Positions 1-8,916 of a stretch of 64,000 bases of DNA are shown here, piece after piece. The stretch spans positions 875,501 to 939,500 of the forward strand of contig NZ_CP031416.1 in assembly GCF_003367375.1 (NCBI RefSeq). Direction: 5' to 3'. Numbering within the stretch: position 1 is the stretch's first letter; the number at the start of each line of letters is the position of its first letter. Source of the stretch: Gallaecimonas mangrovi. GTDB lineage: Bacteria; Pseudomonadota; Gammaproteobacteria; Enterobacterales; Gallaecimonadaceae. A model generated the notes under the pieces. It had not been told where the DNA came from and did not search any database. It saw nothing but the letters and a program-made list of their open reading frames with translations. Both the position numbers and the translations under genes were made by a program.

Positions 1-1
1 G

Positions 2-874
2 CTGTGGGTGATGGAAACCGAGCTGTGGCCTAACTGGCTGGCGTTTTGCAGAAAGCGCCGTATCCCGGTGAAATTGGTCAATGGCCGCCTGTCAGCGAGC
101 TCCGCTAAGCGTTATCGGCGTTTTAAGGGGCTAACCCGCGGCTTGATGCAGAGCCTGGATAAGGCCTTGGTGCAAACCGCAGAAGAAGCGGCGCGCTTTA
201 AGGGCCTGGGCCTTGCCGCCAGTAAAATTGAGGTTACCGGCTCGGTGAAATTTGACCTCGATGTCAGCGCCGAGCAGCGCGCGGCGGGCCAAGCTCTGGC
301 CGCCAGCTTCGGTGAGCGGCCCATTTGGATAGCCGCTTCAACCCACCCGGGTGAAGACACCTTAATGCTGGCGGCGCACAAATCCTTACGGGAACAATTT
401 CCTGACGCGCTGCTGCTGCTAGTGCCGCGTCACCCGCAACGCTTTGAGGAAGTTGCCAAGCTGCTGGAGCGCCAGGGTTGGGCCTTTGCCCGCCGCTCGT
501 TAGGGCAGGATGTGACGGCGCAAACCGCAGTGTATCTTGGCGATACTATGGGCGAAATGATGACACTGCTGGGGGCTGCCCAAGTGGCGGTGGTGGCCGG
601 TTCTTTTGTTAATGTCGGTGGCCACAACCTCTTGGAGCCGGCAGCCTATGCACTGCCAACCCTGACCGGGCCTGTCTATTTTAACTTCAAAGACATTACC
701 GATGCCTTGGTGGCAGCAGGCAACTGCCAAGTGGTTACGGCAAACGAACTGGCGCCTGCCCTTGCGAGTTTGCTGGCCAGCCCCCATCAGCGCCAGCAGG
801 CAGGGCTGGCGGGTCTTGAGGTGTTGTCGGCAAATCAGGGGGCGATAAAACGCAGCCTTGACGCGCTCCTATAA
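2..874 (+). CDS. waaA: 3-deoxy-D-manno-octulosonic acid (Kdo) transferase, 3' part
   Basis: Partial gene: the reading frame is already open at base 2, so the start and roughly the first 130 residues lie outside the window (the family is about 420 residues; 291 codons are here). The product transfers Kdo from CMP-Kdo to lipid A precursor at the inner membrane (glycosyltransferase family 30). The ETELWPN motif near the window edge, typical of the N-terminal domain boundary, and the C-terminal GGHNLLEPAAY motif (nucleotide-sugar binding region) are both present. The gene ends at a terminator shared with the convergent tolC. Identification is firm; the number of Kdo residues added cannot be read from the sequence, but a Kdo kinase gene (kdkA) lies 10 kb downstream. 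Confidence 0.95.
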   Translation: MWVMETELWPNWLAFCRKRRIPVKLVNGRLSASSAKRYRRFKGLTRGLMQSLDKALVQTAEEAARFKGLGLAASKIEVTGSVKFDLDVSAEQRAAGQALAASFGERPIWIAASTHPGEDTLMLAAHKSLREQFPDALLLLVPRHPQRFEEVAKLLERQGWAFARRSLGQDVTAQTAVYLGDTMGEMMTLLGAAQVAVVAGSFVNVGGHNLLEPAAYALPTLTGPVYFNFKDITDALVAAGNCQVVTANELAPALASLLASPHQRQQAGLAGLEVLSANQGAIKRSLDALL

Positions 875-903
875 AAAAGGCCCTCAGTTGAGGGCCTTTT
901 TCT
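873..903. terminator. bidirectional terminator between waaA and tolC
   Basis: GGCCCTC/GAGGGCC stem flanked by an A-run on the left and a T-run on the right, so it can end transcription from both convergent genes. Confidence 0.85.
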
Positions 904-927
904 TATTGTGATGACAAACCGTTACCT

Positions 928-2298
928 TTATTTTGGCGCCGGTACGTCAGCTGCCGGGCTCAAAATACCGTTGATGGTGCCAAGGTCAGCGTCGGCCAAG
1001 GTGCCGTCGTATTGCTTGAGCTGCAGGTTATTGAGGATGAAGTTATAACGGGCTTCGGCCAGCATTTGCTTGGCTTGGTAAAGCGACTGGTTAGAGTTCA
1101 ACACGTCAACAATGGTACGGGTACCCACTTCAAAACCGGCTTCAGTGGCATCCAAGGCAGACTGGCTGGAGATCACTGATTGCTCATAGGCTTTTACCGA
1201 AGACAGGCTGGCTTTCACGTTGTTGTAGTAGTTACGCACATTGCGCACCACTTGGCGGTGAATGCTCACCAACTGTTCACTGCTTGAAACAAATTGCGCT
1301 TGCGCCTGCTTCACCTGGCTGCTGGTTCTAAAGCCAGAGAAAATAGGAATGCTCACACCAACGCCGATGGTGGCGTTGTCGATGGTCGGCTCGTTTAAAT
1401 CGTAATCGACCGGGTCATCCAAGTTCGCATCGGTGTTGGTTTTTTGATAGCTGCCGGTCAGACTCACCGTCGGGTAGTGGCCCGATTCAGCGTATTTGAT
1501 GTCGTCACGGGCAATATCCACGCTCATGCGCTGCGCCTGCAGGCTGAGGTTATTGCTCTCGGCACGTTTTACCCAATCGGCAGGGGTGCCTTGCGGCAGG
1601 TTCGGGTCAAACTTCTTGGTGTCCAGCACTTCCAAGTCGTGATAGCGCAGGCCGGTAATTTCGGTCAGGCCTTCATAGCTGTTGTCCAAGTCGTTCTGGG
1701 CGCTTATGACGTTGGCAACGGACGAGTCATATTTTGCCTGTGCTTCATGCACGTCGGTAATGGCGGTGAGGCCCACGGCAAACCGCTGTTTGGTTTGCTC
1801 TAACTGGCGCGCAATGGCTTTTTGCTCGGCTTTACGAAAATCCAGGGTATCTTTGGCTTGCAACACCGCGAAGTAAGCCTGGGCAACACGCACAATCAAA
1901 TCTTGACGTGCAGAGCCGTAATTAATCTCAGACTGGGCGGCGGTTTTTTCCGCTTGGTCCAGCTTCACCCAAGTGCCTTTGTCAAAAATCAGCTGTTGTA
2001 AGCTAATTTTGGCTGACCAATATTTGGTTTTACCTTCGTAAGTGGTGTAGCCATCGCCGTAGCTATCATAATCTTGGTATTTGGGCGAAAACTGGTAGCC
2101 AAGGTCTGCGGTCAGTTGTGGCAGCAGGTCGGCTTTGCTGATATCAATCCCAGACATGGCCGCCTTACGCTTGGCATCAGCTTGTTGCAAGGTTGGATCA
2201 TTTTGCAGAGCCTGCTGGTAAACTTCTACCAAGTTAACGGCATGTGCTTGGCTGATAAAGCCAACACCTACCAGTAGGCTCAAAAGAGTACGCTTCAT
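928..2298 (-). CDS. tolC: TolC-type outer membrane efflux channel
   Basis: Outer-membrane/periplasmic channel of tripartite efflux pumps and type I secretion. The start is placed at the ATG at 2298, where a 20-residue signal peptide begins (MKRTLLSLL...SQAHA) with a GAGGAA ribosome site 8 bases upstream; an in-frame start 11 codons further upstream would add a charged extension and is unlikely. The 456-residue protein has the two repeated outer-membrane-efflux-protein halves, with long heptad-like helices (residues about 35-215 and 250-440). It stands alone, divergent from nudF, as tolC does in E. coli, where tolC also neighbours nudF. The C-terminal tail after the second repeat is short. Confidence 0.95.
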   Translation of the reverse strand: MKRTLLSLLVGVGFISQAHAVNLVEVYQQALQNDPTLQQADAKRKAAMSGIDISKADLLPQLTADLGYQFSPKYQDYDSYGDGYTTYEGKTKYWSAKISLQQLIFDKGTWVKLDQAEKTAAQSEINYGSARQDLIVRVAQAYFAVLQAKDTLDFRKAEQKAIARQLEQTKQRFAVGLTAITDVHEAQAKYDSSVANVISAQNDLDNSYEGLTEITGLRYHDLEVLDTKKFDPNLPQGTPADWVKRAESNNLSLQAQRMSVDIARDDIKYAESGHYPTVSLTGSYQKTNTDANLDDPVDYDLNEPTIDNATIGVGVSIPIFSGFRTSSQVKQAQAQFVSSSEQLVSIHRQVVRNVRNYYNNVKASLSSVKAYEQSVISSQSALDATEAGFEVGTRTIVDVLNSNQSLYQAKQMLAEARYNFILNNLQLKQYDGTLADADLGTINGILSPAADVPAPK

Positions 2299-2476
2299 TC
2301 GTTTGCTTCCTCGTGTCCAGAGCGGCGACAATGGCTGGAACAGTAATTAAGGGACTGATTTCACATCAAGTCGCAAGTGTAACAGATTATAAATTGGTCC
2401 CGGCTTCGGGTAACAATGTGTTACTCCCCCACGCGAAAAACAACTTTTTGGGCAGCGCTGTTATGTAGGAGGAGCG

Positions 2477-3088
2477 ATGCAAGAGCATTTCAGTCAGTCA
2501 GACATTGAAATCAGGGAAAAGCAACCACTGTACCAGGGTTTTTTTACCATGGTGCGTTACGTTTTCCGCCACCGTAAATTTGCCGGTGGCTGGAGTGACT
2601 GGCTCACACGTGAAGTGTTTGAGCGAGGCCATGCGGCGGTTGCGCTGCCGTACGATCCTAAAACAGATGAAGTGGTGATGGTACGACAATTTCGTATCGG
2701 CGCCATGCCCACCTCCAAGGATCCTTGGTTATACGAGCTTGTGGCCGGCATTATTGAACCCGGCGAGTCGCCCCAAGAGGTCGCGGTAAGAGAAACCGCA
2801 GAAGAATCCGGGCTGGCAGTGGGCCGGGTTAAACCGGTGTTGAGTTATTTGGCGTCGCCGGGCGGCACCACAGAACGGTTACATATTTTTGCCGTTGAGG
2901 TGGATGCCAGCAAAGCCAAAGGCATTCATGGCCTTGACGAAGAGGGTGAAGACATTGCTGTGTACCGCATGCCACTTGCCGAGGCACTGGCGATGCTTGA
3001 ACGTGGTGAGGTCGATAACGCCGCCAGTGTGATTGGGCTACAATGGCTTGCTCTACATCATCAGGAATTGCGCGATTTATGGCGGTAA
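2477..3088 (+). CDS. nudF: ADP-ribose pyrophosphatase (Nudix)
   Basis: Hydrolyses ADP-ribose to AMP and ribose 5-phosphate. The Nudix box is complete at about residues 92-114: G-x5-E-x7-RE-x2-EE-x-G. Length 203 residues is normal for NudF. A strong GGAGGAG ribosome site precedes the ATG. First gene of a tight run nudF-yqiB-cpdA-yqiA (overlaps or gaps under 10 bases) that continues to parE, the same order as in E. coli. The 3' end overlaps the start of yqiB by 10 bases, suggesting coupled translation. Confidence 0.95.
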   Translation: MQEHFSQSDIEIREKQPLYQGFFTMVRYVFRHRKFAGGWSDWLTREVFERGHAAVALPYDPKTDEVVMVRQFRIGAMPTSKDPWLYELVAGIIEPGESPQEVAVRETAEESGLAVGRVKPVLSYLASPGGTTERLHIFAVEVDASKAKGIHGLDEEGEDIAVYRMPLAEALAMLERGEVDNAASVIGLQWLALHHQELRDLWR

Positions 3089-3525
3089 AAAAGCAAAGCT
3101 ACAGGCCCAGCCTTAAAGCGCTGCATACCACTTGTGAGCACAATTATGCGGCCTTGATGAAACTGGCACGCCGGCTCAATGACGTGGGTGACAGCGTTTC
3201 GTATCAGGTTGGGCCCGGCCAGCGTTACCGTTTGCGCCTTGATGAAGATTTTCCTTATACCTCCACCATTACCATCGAGCAGTTGGGTTTTATGCCCCGT
3301 TATTTGAAGTCGTTAATGATGGTGCGGCTCTACCATGATGTACGCATGGCTGAAGTGTGCGCGAGCCAGCACTTTTCACGCCTAGCTCCCCGCTATCCAT
3401 ACCCCAATGATAAGATGCACCTCCCTGACGAAAAAATGCAGGTGAATCTGTTTCTTACCGAGTGGCTGATGCTGTGCCTCAAGGAAGGAAGAAGCAGTTC
3501 GGATTTTCTTGCCAGCTTGCAATAG
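3079..3525 (+). CDS. yqiB: DUF1249 family protein YqiB
   Basis: 148-residue conserved cytosolic protein of unknown function, family DUF1249. Seen directly: motifs such as YxVGxGQRYRLRLxEDFPYTS-like text around residues 45-65 and the YPNDKMHLPDEK segment near residue 115, which are typical of YqiB. The ATG at 3079 is chosen because it overlaps the end of nudF and gives a protein of family length; an upstream in-frame ATG at 3043 would add 12 residues read inside nudF. The position between nudF and cpdA matches E. coli. No function is known to me. Confidence 0.85.
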   Translation: MAVKKQSYRPSLKALHTTCEHNYAALMKLARRLNDVGDSVSYQVGPGQRYRLRLDEDFPYTSTITIEQLGFMPRYLKSLMMVRLYHDVRMAEVCASQHFSRLAPRYPYPNDKMHLPDEKMQVNLFLTEWLMLCLKEGRSSSDFLASLQ

Positions 3526-3534
3526 AGGCGCTAC

Positions 3535-4320
3535 TTGACCTTGCAGACCCTTGTACCTGAAAAGGACGTTCTGAGCTTTTGGGTACTGACTGATCCTCAT
3601 CTGTTTCATGATCCCAACGGCGATTTGATGGGCATTCCCACTTGGCAAAGCTTCAGAGCCACTGAAGCGGTGCTGGATGCCCCTGCCGACGCCTGGCTGC
3701 TGACCGGCGATTTAGCGCAAGATCATAAAAAAGAAACCTACCAGATGCTAAAAACCCACCTGGGGGACAAGCCTTGGTTTTGGGTGCCGGGTAACCATGA
3801 TGACCCACAAGCGATGGTGGCGGTGTTTGGCCCACAGGTAAGGCGCTTGCGGGCCAAACACTGGCAAGTATTGCTGCTAAGTTCTCACGACCCGGGGCAA
3901 GTCAGTGGCTGGCTGAGCGACGCAGAGCTGGCGTTTGTTGAGCAGTGTGCGAGCGAAGATTTACATACCTTGGTGGTGGTGCACCATCATCCCAAACCCT
4001 GCGGTTCTTGCTGGCTGGACCATCACCAGCTGCGAAATGGCCAAGATTTATTGGCGCGCTTGGCAAAATATCCTAAAGCCAAGGCGGTACTCTATGGCCA
4101 TATCCATCAGGAAGTGGATGAAATGGTGAGTGGGGTGCGGCTATTAGCCAGCCCGTCGACCTGCGTGCAATTTAAACCTAACAGCCAAGACTTTGCCGTC
4201 GATGAAACCGCGCCAGGTTGCCGTTATTTGCAGTTGTTGCCTGACGGCCGTATTGACACCAGAATCCTGCGCCTGGCGGATGGCATTTTTAGCGTTGATG
4301 CTGCCGCCGGAGGCTATTAA
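3535..4320 (+). CDS. cpdA: 3',5'-cyclic-AMP phosphodiesterase
   Basis: Metal-dependent phosphodiesterase that hydrolyses cAMP, tuning cAMP-CRP signalling. The class III metallophosphoesterase ligands are all visible in order: DPHLFHD (D-x-H), GDLAQD, GNHDD, HHHPKP and GHIHQE. The 261-residue length and the CVQFKP and C-terminal GY ending match E. coli CpdA. There is no ATG; translation most likely begins at the TTG at 3535, with GAGG 6-10 bases upstream. A TTG start implies low expression. The stop codon overlaps the yqiA start (TAATG). Confidence 0.93.
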   Translation: MTLQTLVPEKDVLSFWVLTDPHLFHDPNGDLMGIPTWQSFRATEAVLDAPADAWLLTGDLAQDHKKETYQMLKTHLGDKPWFWVPGNHDDPQAMVAVFGPQVRRLRAKHWQVLLLSSHDPGQVSGWLSDAELAFVEQCASEDLHTLVVVHHHPKPCGSCWLDHHQLRNGQDLLARLAKYPKAKAVLYGHIHQEVDEMVSGVRLLASPSTCVQFKPNSQDFAVDETAPGCRYLQLLPDGRIDTRILRLADGIFSVDAAAGGY

Positions 4321-4889
4321 TGCGCCTTTATTATCTGCACGGCTTTAATTCTTCGCCGCAGTCAGATAAAGCCAAATTAATGGCCGACTTTGTTGAAAAG
4401 CATTGCCCTAACACCGAACTTGTTTTACCGACGCTGCATTTTTCTCCGCGTCAGGTGATGGCGATGCTGAGCACCGACATTGCCGCGCACCCAGGGCCCA
4501 AAGCGCTAATGGGCAGTTCCCTTGGCGGCTTTTATGCCACTTATTTGGCCGAGCAGCATGACCTTCACGCGGTAGTGGTTAACCCGGCGGTCAAACCCTT
4601 TGAATTGTTAGCCAATTACCTGGGGCCACAGTTAAATCCTTATACTGGCGAGCAGTTCGAGGTTACCCTGGCACACTTGCCCGAGCTTAAATCGCTTTAT
4701 ATTCAACCCTTGGCCAAACCCAGTCGCTTTTGGTTATTGCAAAAGCAAGGGGATGAGGTGCTCGATTGGCACCAGGCTGCCGATTATTACCAAGGTGCGC
4801 GTCAGACCATTGAAGCCGGTGGTGACCACGCCTTTAGCGACTTGGATAAACACCTGCGCCAGATAGCTGGCTTTTTAGACTTGTGTTGA
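4320..4889 (+). CDS. yqiA: alpha/beta-hydrolase esterase YqiA
   Basis: Small (189-residue) serine esterase of the YqiA/UPF0227 family. Visible elements: N-terminal YLHGFNSSPQSDKA, nucleophile elbow GSSLGGFYA (about residues 61-69), and the C-terminal GGDHAFSD histidine segment. Its ATG shares bases with the cpdA stop codon, so the two are translationally coupled. The family hydrolyses short-chain palmitoyl- and p-nitrophenyl-type esters in vitro; the cellular substrate is not known. Position before parE is the E. coli order. Confidence 0.9.
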   Translation: MRLYYLHGFNSSPQSDKAKLMADFVEKHCPNTELVLPTLHFSPRQVMAMLSTDIAAHPGPKALMGSSLGGFYATYLAEQHDLHAVVVNPAVKPFELLANYLGPQLNPYTGEQFEVTLAHLPELKSLYIQPLAKPSRFWLLQKQGDEVLDWHQAADYYQGARQTIEAGGDHAFSDLDKHLRQIAGFLDLC

Positions 4890-4944
4890 CAAGTTTTCTA
4901 GCAATGGATGACCATTGCTCTAACTCAGTTTGATAAACCCTGTC

Positions 4945-6837
4945 ATGAGCAATCAGTACACCTCGCAAGATCTGGAAGTCCTCGAAGGCCTGGAGCCGGT
5001 AAAACGCCGCCCTGGCATGTACACCGACACCACCCGTCCCAACCACCTGGGGCAGGAAGTTATCGACAACTCCGTCGATGAAGCTTTAGCAGGCCACGCT
5101 TCTAAGGTTGAAGTGATACTGCATGATGACCAGTCCCTGGAAGTGATTGATGACGGCCGGGGAATGCCGGTGGACATCCACCCGGAAAAAGGTGTGCCCG
5201 GGGTTGAGCTTATTCTTTGTAAACTGCATGCCGGCGGCAAGTTTTCCAGTAAGAATTACCAATTCTCCGGCGGTTTGCACGGGGTGGGTATTTCGGTGGT
5301 CAACGCGCTTTCCAGCCGGGTTGAGGTGGGTATCAAGCGTGATGGCCAGGAATACACCATCGCCTTTGAACACGGGGCCAAGGTGGAAGACCTAACCGCT
5401 GTCGGTACCGTGGGTAAACGCAATACCGGTACCCGGGTGCGGTTTTGGCCTGACGCCAGCTATTTCGACTCACCGCGTTTTTCAGTGGCCCGCCTTAAAC
5501 ATATTTTGCGCGCCAAAGCGGTGCTGTGCCCCGGCCTCTCTATTAAGTTCGATGACCGCGTTAACAAAGAAGTGCACGAATGGCACTTTGAACGCGGCTT
5601 GGAAGATTATCTCAGTGAAGCCGTGGCCGACTGGCCTAAGTTGCCCGAGGCGCCTTTTGTTGGCGCCATGGCGTCGGCTACCGAAGCGGTAGATTGGGCG
5701 GTACTGTGGCTTCATGAAGGCGGCGAGCTTACCCAAGAGTCCTACGTTAACCTGATCCCCACCGCCCAGGGCGGTACCCACGTCAATGGTTTGCGCCAAG
5801 GGCTGTTAGAAGCCATGCGCGAATTTTGTGAGTTTCGTAACCTCTTGCCCCGTGGCCTGAAATTAACACCGGAAGACGTGTGGGAACGCTGCGCCTTTGT
5901 GCTTAGCGTGAAAATGCAGGACCCACAGTTTGCTGGCCAAACCAAAGAGCGCCTGTCTTCTCGCCAGTGCGCCAGTTTTGTGTCGGGCGTGGTCAAAGAC
6001 GCCTTCAGCCTTTGGCTTAATTCCAACACCGAAGTGGCCGAAATGCTGGCCGAGCATTTTATTTCTAATGCTCAGCGCCGTACCCGTAGCGCCAAAAAAG
6101 TGGCCCGTAAAAAGGTCACCTCTGGCCCGGCACTGCCAGGCAAGCTGACCGATTGCACCAGTGATGACCCAGCCCGTACTGAACTCTTTTTAGTGGAAGG
6201 TGACTCTGCTGGCGGTAGCGCCAAGCAAGCCCGCGACCGCGACTTTCAGGCGGTAATGCCGCTGCGCGGTAAAATCCTTAACACTTGGGAAGTCGATTCT
6301 GGCGATATTCTTGGCAGCCAGGAAGTGCATGATATTTCAGTTGCCATTGGTATGGACCCGGACTCCGAGGTGATGGAAGGCCTGCGCTATGGCAAGGTTT
6401 GTATTCTGGCCGATGCCGACTCCGACGGTTTACATATCGCCACCTTGCTGTGTGCCTTGTTCCTGCGCCACTTCCGGCCGCTAGTGAACGGCGGCCATGT
6501 TTATGTAGCGATGCCGCCGCTGTTTCGTATCGACCAGGGCAAAGAGGTTTATTACGCCCTGGATGAGCAGGAAAAACAGGGCATTCTTGACCGCTTGGCT
6601 GGTGAAAGTGGCCGCCGCGCCAAACCGCAAGTCACCCGCTTTAAAGGCTTGGGGGAAATGAACCCGCTACAGCTTCGGGAAACCACCATGGACCCGTCTA
6701 CGCGCCGCTTGGTGCAACTGACCGTGGATGACGCCGAGCAAACCCTGGCGCTGATGGATATGTTGCTGGCCAAAAAACGTTCCGGCGATCGCAAGGAATG
6801 GCTTGAAGCCAATGGCCACCAGGCGGAACTGGCGTGA
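4945..6837 (+). CDS. parE: DNA topoisomerase IV subunit B
   Basis: ATPase subunit of the decatenase that separates daughter chromosomes. The 630 residues correspond almost residue by residue to E. coli ParE: GHKL ATPase motifs (DNSVDEALAGH, DDGRGMPVD, GGLHGVGISVVNAL), the QTKERLSS transducer lysine loop, then TOPRIM motifs EGDSAGG and DADSDG. The ATG at 4945 gives family length; an in-frame TTG 5 codons upstream is less likely. The stop codon overlaps the GTG of the next gene (GTGA), linking a c-di-GMP enzyme to a topoisomerase subunit. Confidence 0.97.
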   Translation: MSNQYTSQDLEVLEGLEPVKRRPGMYTDTTRPNHLGQEVIDNSVDEALAGHASKVEVILHDDQSLEVIDDGRGMPVDIHPEKGVPGVELILCKLHAGGKFSSKNYQFSGGLHGVGISVVNALSSRVEVGIKRDGQEYTIAFEHGAKVEDLTAVGTVGKRNTGTRVRFWPDASYFDSPRFSVARLKHILRAKAVLCPGLSIKFDDRVNKEVHEWHFERGLEDYLSEAVADWPKLPEAPFVGAMASATEAVDWAVLWLHEGGELTQESYVNLIPTAQGGTHVNGLRQGLLEAMREFCEFRNLLPRGLKLTPEDVWERCAFVLSVKMQDPQFAGQTKERLSSRQCASFVSGVVKDAFSLWLNSNTEVAEMLAEHFISNAQRRTRSAKKVARKKVTSGPALPGKLTDCTSDDPARTELFLVEGDSAGGSAKQARDRDFQAVMPLRGKILNTWEVDSGDILGSQEVHDISVAIGMDPDSEVMEGLRYGKVCILADADSDGLHIATLLCALFLRHFRPLVNGGHVYVAMPPLFRIDQGKEVYYALDEQEKQGILDRLAGESGRRAKPQVTRFKGLGEMNPLQLRETTMDPSTRRLVQLTVDDAEQTLALMDMLLAKKRSGDRKEWLEANGHQAELA

Positions 6838-8885
6838 AAAAACCAAGAGCGATGCTCAGTCTGCGCTGGCAATTGCTGGTGCCGATGTGCTGCCTGCTTA
6901 TTTTGATTTTTTCCGGCTTTGTGGCTGTTAATCAAACCAGTCTCGATAAGCTTTACAGCAGCCTTCGTGAAAGAGCTGCTGTTTACCTTAAAAAGGGGTT
7001 CACTGACCGTCTGGCTCGTCGCCACCTAGAACATGCCCACTTGCAATGCGCCCCGGGCGGTGATTGCCGCTTGGTGACTAATGATGCCAGTGTGTCGGTA
7101 AAAAAACTGGGCCAGGTCAGTGATATGCCGCTGCTGGTGGTGCGCGATGATGCCAGCAGTCAAGTGTTAGAAGCGCCTAAGGGTTTTGATGCCGATTTGT
7201 CTGCAGGCTGCTTAAGTAAATTGGTCTGCGAAGAGCCCAGTTACTGGCTTATTCCCCTGTGGCGAGGGGACGGCTTGGCGCTGGTGGGGGCGATGAATGT
7301 CTCGGCCCTCAAGGCCGAACGGCAACGCACCCTTACCCACGCCTGGATACCTGGCATGATTGGCATGCTGGTCTGTTTGGCGCTCTTTTATCTGGTGTTA
7401 TCCAAACCGATGCGCCGCCTTAGTGCCATCAGTGATGCTCTGCCGCTGCTGGCGCGCGGCGCTTACGACAGTTTTCGCATTCGCTTGCGGGCCATTGGCC
7501 GCAATAAAAATCTTGTTGATGAACCCACCATGTTGGCGCAGCGCCTGGAAGAAATGTCGCTGCAATTGGAAGACATGGAAACCCAGTTGCAGCGCCGTGC
7601 CGGCGAATTGGAATGGCTGGCAAACCATGATGTGCTCACCGGCCTTGTTAACCGCCGTCAGTTTGAAATGGTGCTGGCCAATCTTTTAAAACGCCAACAA
7701 GTGGTGAGCCTACTGTTTATGGACTTGGATAACTTCAAGTTCGTTAACGATGTCGCCGGCCATAAAGTGGGTGACCGCTTATTGGTGCGGGTGGCTAAGG
7801 TGTTGCAACAAATGATGCCTGGCAATGCCTGTGTTGCCCGCTTTGGCGGCGACGAGTTTGCGGTGCTGATACCGGGCTTATCTGTCGCGGGCGAAGATAC
7901 GTTGTTAGATAACTTCTACCGGGCGCTCCGGGAAGTTCGGGTCAGTGGCGGTGGCCAATTGCATTCGCCTTCGGTTTCCATTGGTCTGGCGCGTTTGCCA
8001 CAAGACGGCGACGACATTGACGATGTTATGGCCAAGGTCGACATGGCGATGTATAAGGCCAAAGAGTTGGGTAAAAACCGCTTTGTGCGCGCCACTGAAC
8101 AAAGCAGCGAACAAGAGCTTGGCCGCCATCTGTACTGGTTAGAAAAATCCAAGCATGGCATTAACGAGGCCAACCTGTGTTTGTACTTTCAGCCCATTGT
8201 TGACACTGAAACCCGCGACGTTGCCCACTATGAAACCTTATTGCGGGTGCGTGACCGCGATGGTGCCTGGGTGTCGCCGGTTGAGTTTATTCGCGCCGCC
8301 GAGCAAACCGGTCGCACCACCGAGTTGGACTTGTGGGTGTTCCGGCAATTGCTGGTGTTGATGGAAAAACTGGATATCCGTGGCCAGGTGCGTTTTTCAG
8401 TAAACCTGTCCCCTAAAACCTTTGGTGAGCAAGAGGCCATTGAACAAATCGCCCAAGAGCTTGTGCACAAGCCGGCGCTGGCCCGTAAGCTCATTATTGA
8501 AATTACCGAAACTGCCGCGCTTACCAACCTTGAACAAGCGCGCCGTTCCATTCAGCGTTTAAAGGCCTTGGGCTGCCACTTTGCCCTGGACGACTTTGGG
8601 GTGGGGTATTCGTCTTTCCATACCCTCAAAACCCTGCCTGTGGATTTCATTAAGATTGACGGCTCCTTTATTCAAGGCCTTGCCAGCCAGGATGCCGACT
8701 CCATTTTTGTGCGCGCCCTGGTGGAAATTGCCAGCCATTTTGGTTACCGCACCATTGCCGAATTCGTTGAAGACGAAGAAGTGGCCGAGCTTTTGAACAT
8801 CCTGCAAGTCAGTTACATGCAGGGATACCTATTCGGTAAGCCACAAGCTGCCGAAGTGCTGTGGCCAGATATGGCCGTGGCATAA
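6834..8885 (+). CDS. membrane GGDEF-EAL c-di-GMP enzyme
   Basis: 683-residue bifunctional-type c-di-GMP protein starting with GTG inside the parE stop. Order of parts: transmembrane segment 1 (about 14-32), periplasmic sensor of about 140 residues with two Cys pairs (C63/C69 and C125/C130 region), transmembrane segment 2 (about 168-187), a coiled-coil linker, GGDEF domain (RFGGDEF intact) and EAL domain. No RxxD inhibitory site is seen just before GGDEF. The EAL signature reads ETLLR, with IEITET, LDDFGVGYSSF and KIDGSFI present, so phosphodiesterase residues look mostly kept, while the late loop reads AEFVED. Whether it makes or breaks c-di-GMP cannot be decided. Cysteine pairs suggest a redox-sensitive or disulfide-stabilised sensor (inference). 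Confidence 0.9.
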   Translation: MKKPRAMLSLRWQLLVPMCCLLILIFSGFVAVNQTSLDKLYSSLRERAAVYLKKGFTDRLARRHLEHAHLQCAPGGDCRLVTNDASVSVKKLGQVSDMPLLVVRDDASSQVLEAPKGFDADLSAGCLSKLVCEEPSYWLIPLWRGDGLALVGAMNVSALKAERQRTLTHAWIPGMIGMLVCLALFYLVLSKPMRRLSAISDALPLLARGAYDSFRIRLRAIGRNKNLVDEPTMLAQRLEEMSLQLEDMETQLQRRAGELEWLANHDVLTGLVNRRQFEMVLANLLKRQQVVSLLFMDLDNFKFVNDVAGHKVGDRLLVRVAKVLQQMMPGNACVARFGGDEFAVLIPGLSVAGEDTLLDNFYRALREVRVSGGGQLHSPSVSIGLARLPQDGDDIDDVMAKVDMAMYKAKELGKNRFVRATEQSSEQELGRHLYWLEKSKHGINEANLCLYFQPIVDTETRDVAHYETLLRVRDRDGAWVSPVEFIRAAEQTGRTTELDLWVFRQLLVLMEKLDIRGQVRFSVNLSPKTFGEQEAIEQIAQELVHKPALARKLIIEITETAALTNLEQARRSIQRLKALGCHFALDDFGVGYSSFHTLKTLPVDFIKIDGSFIQGLASQDADSIFVRALVEIASHFGYRTIAEFVEDEEVAELLNILQVSYMQGYLFGKPQAAEVLWPDMAVA

Positions 8886-8916
8886 CCTATTTGATTGATA
8901 AACTTAGATAAGGCCC

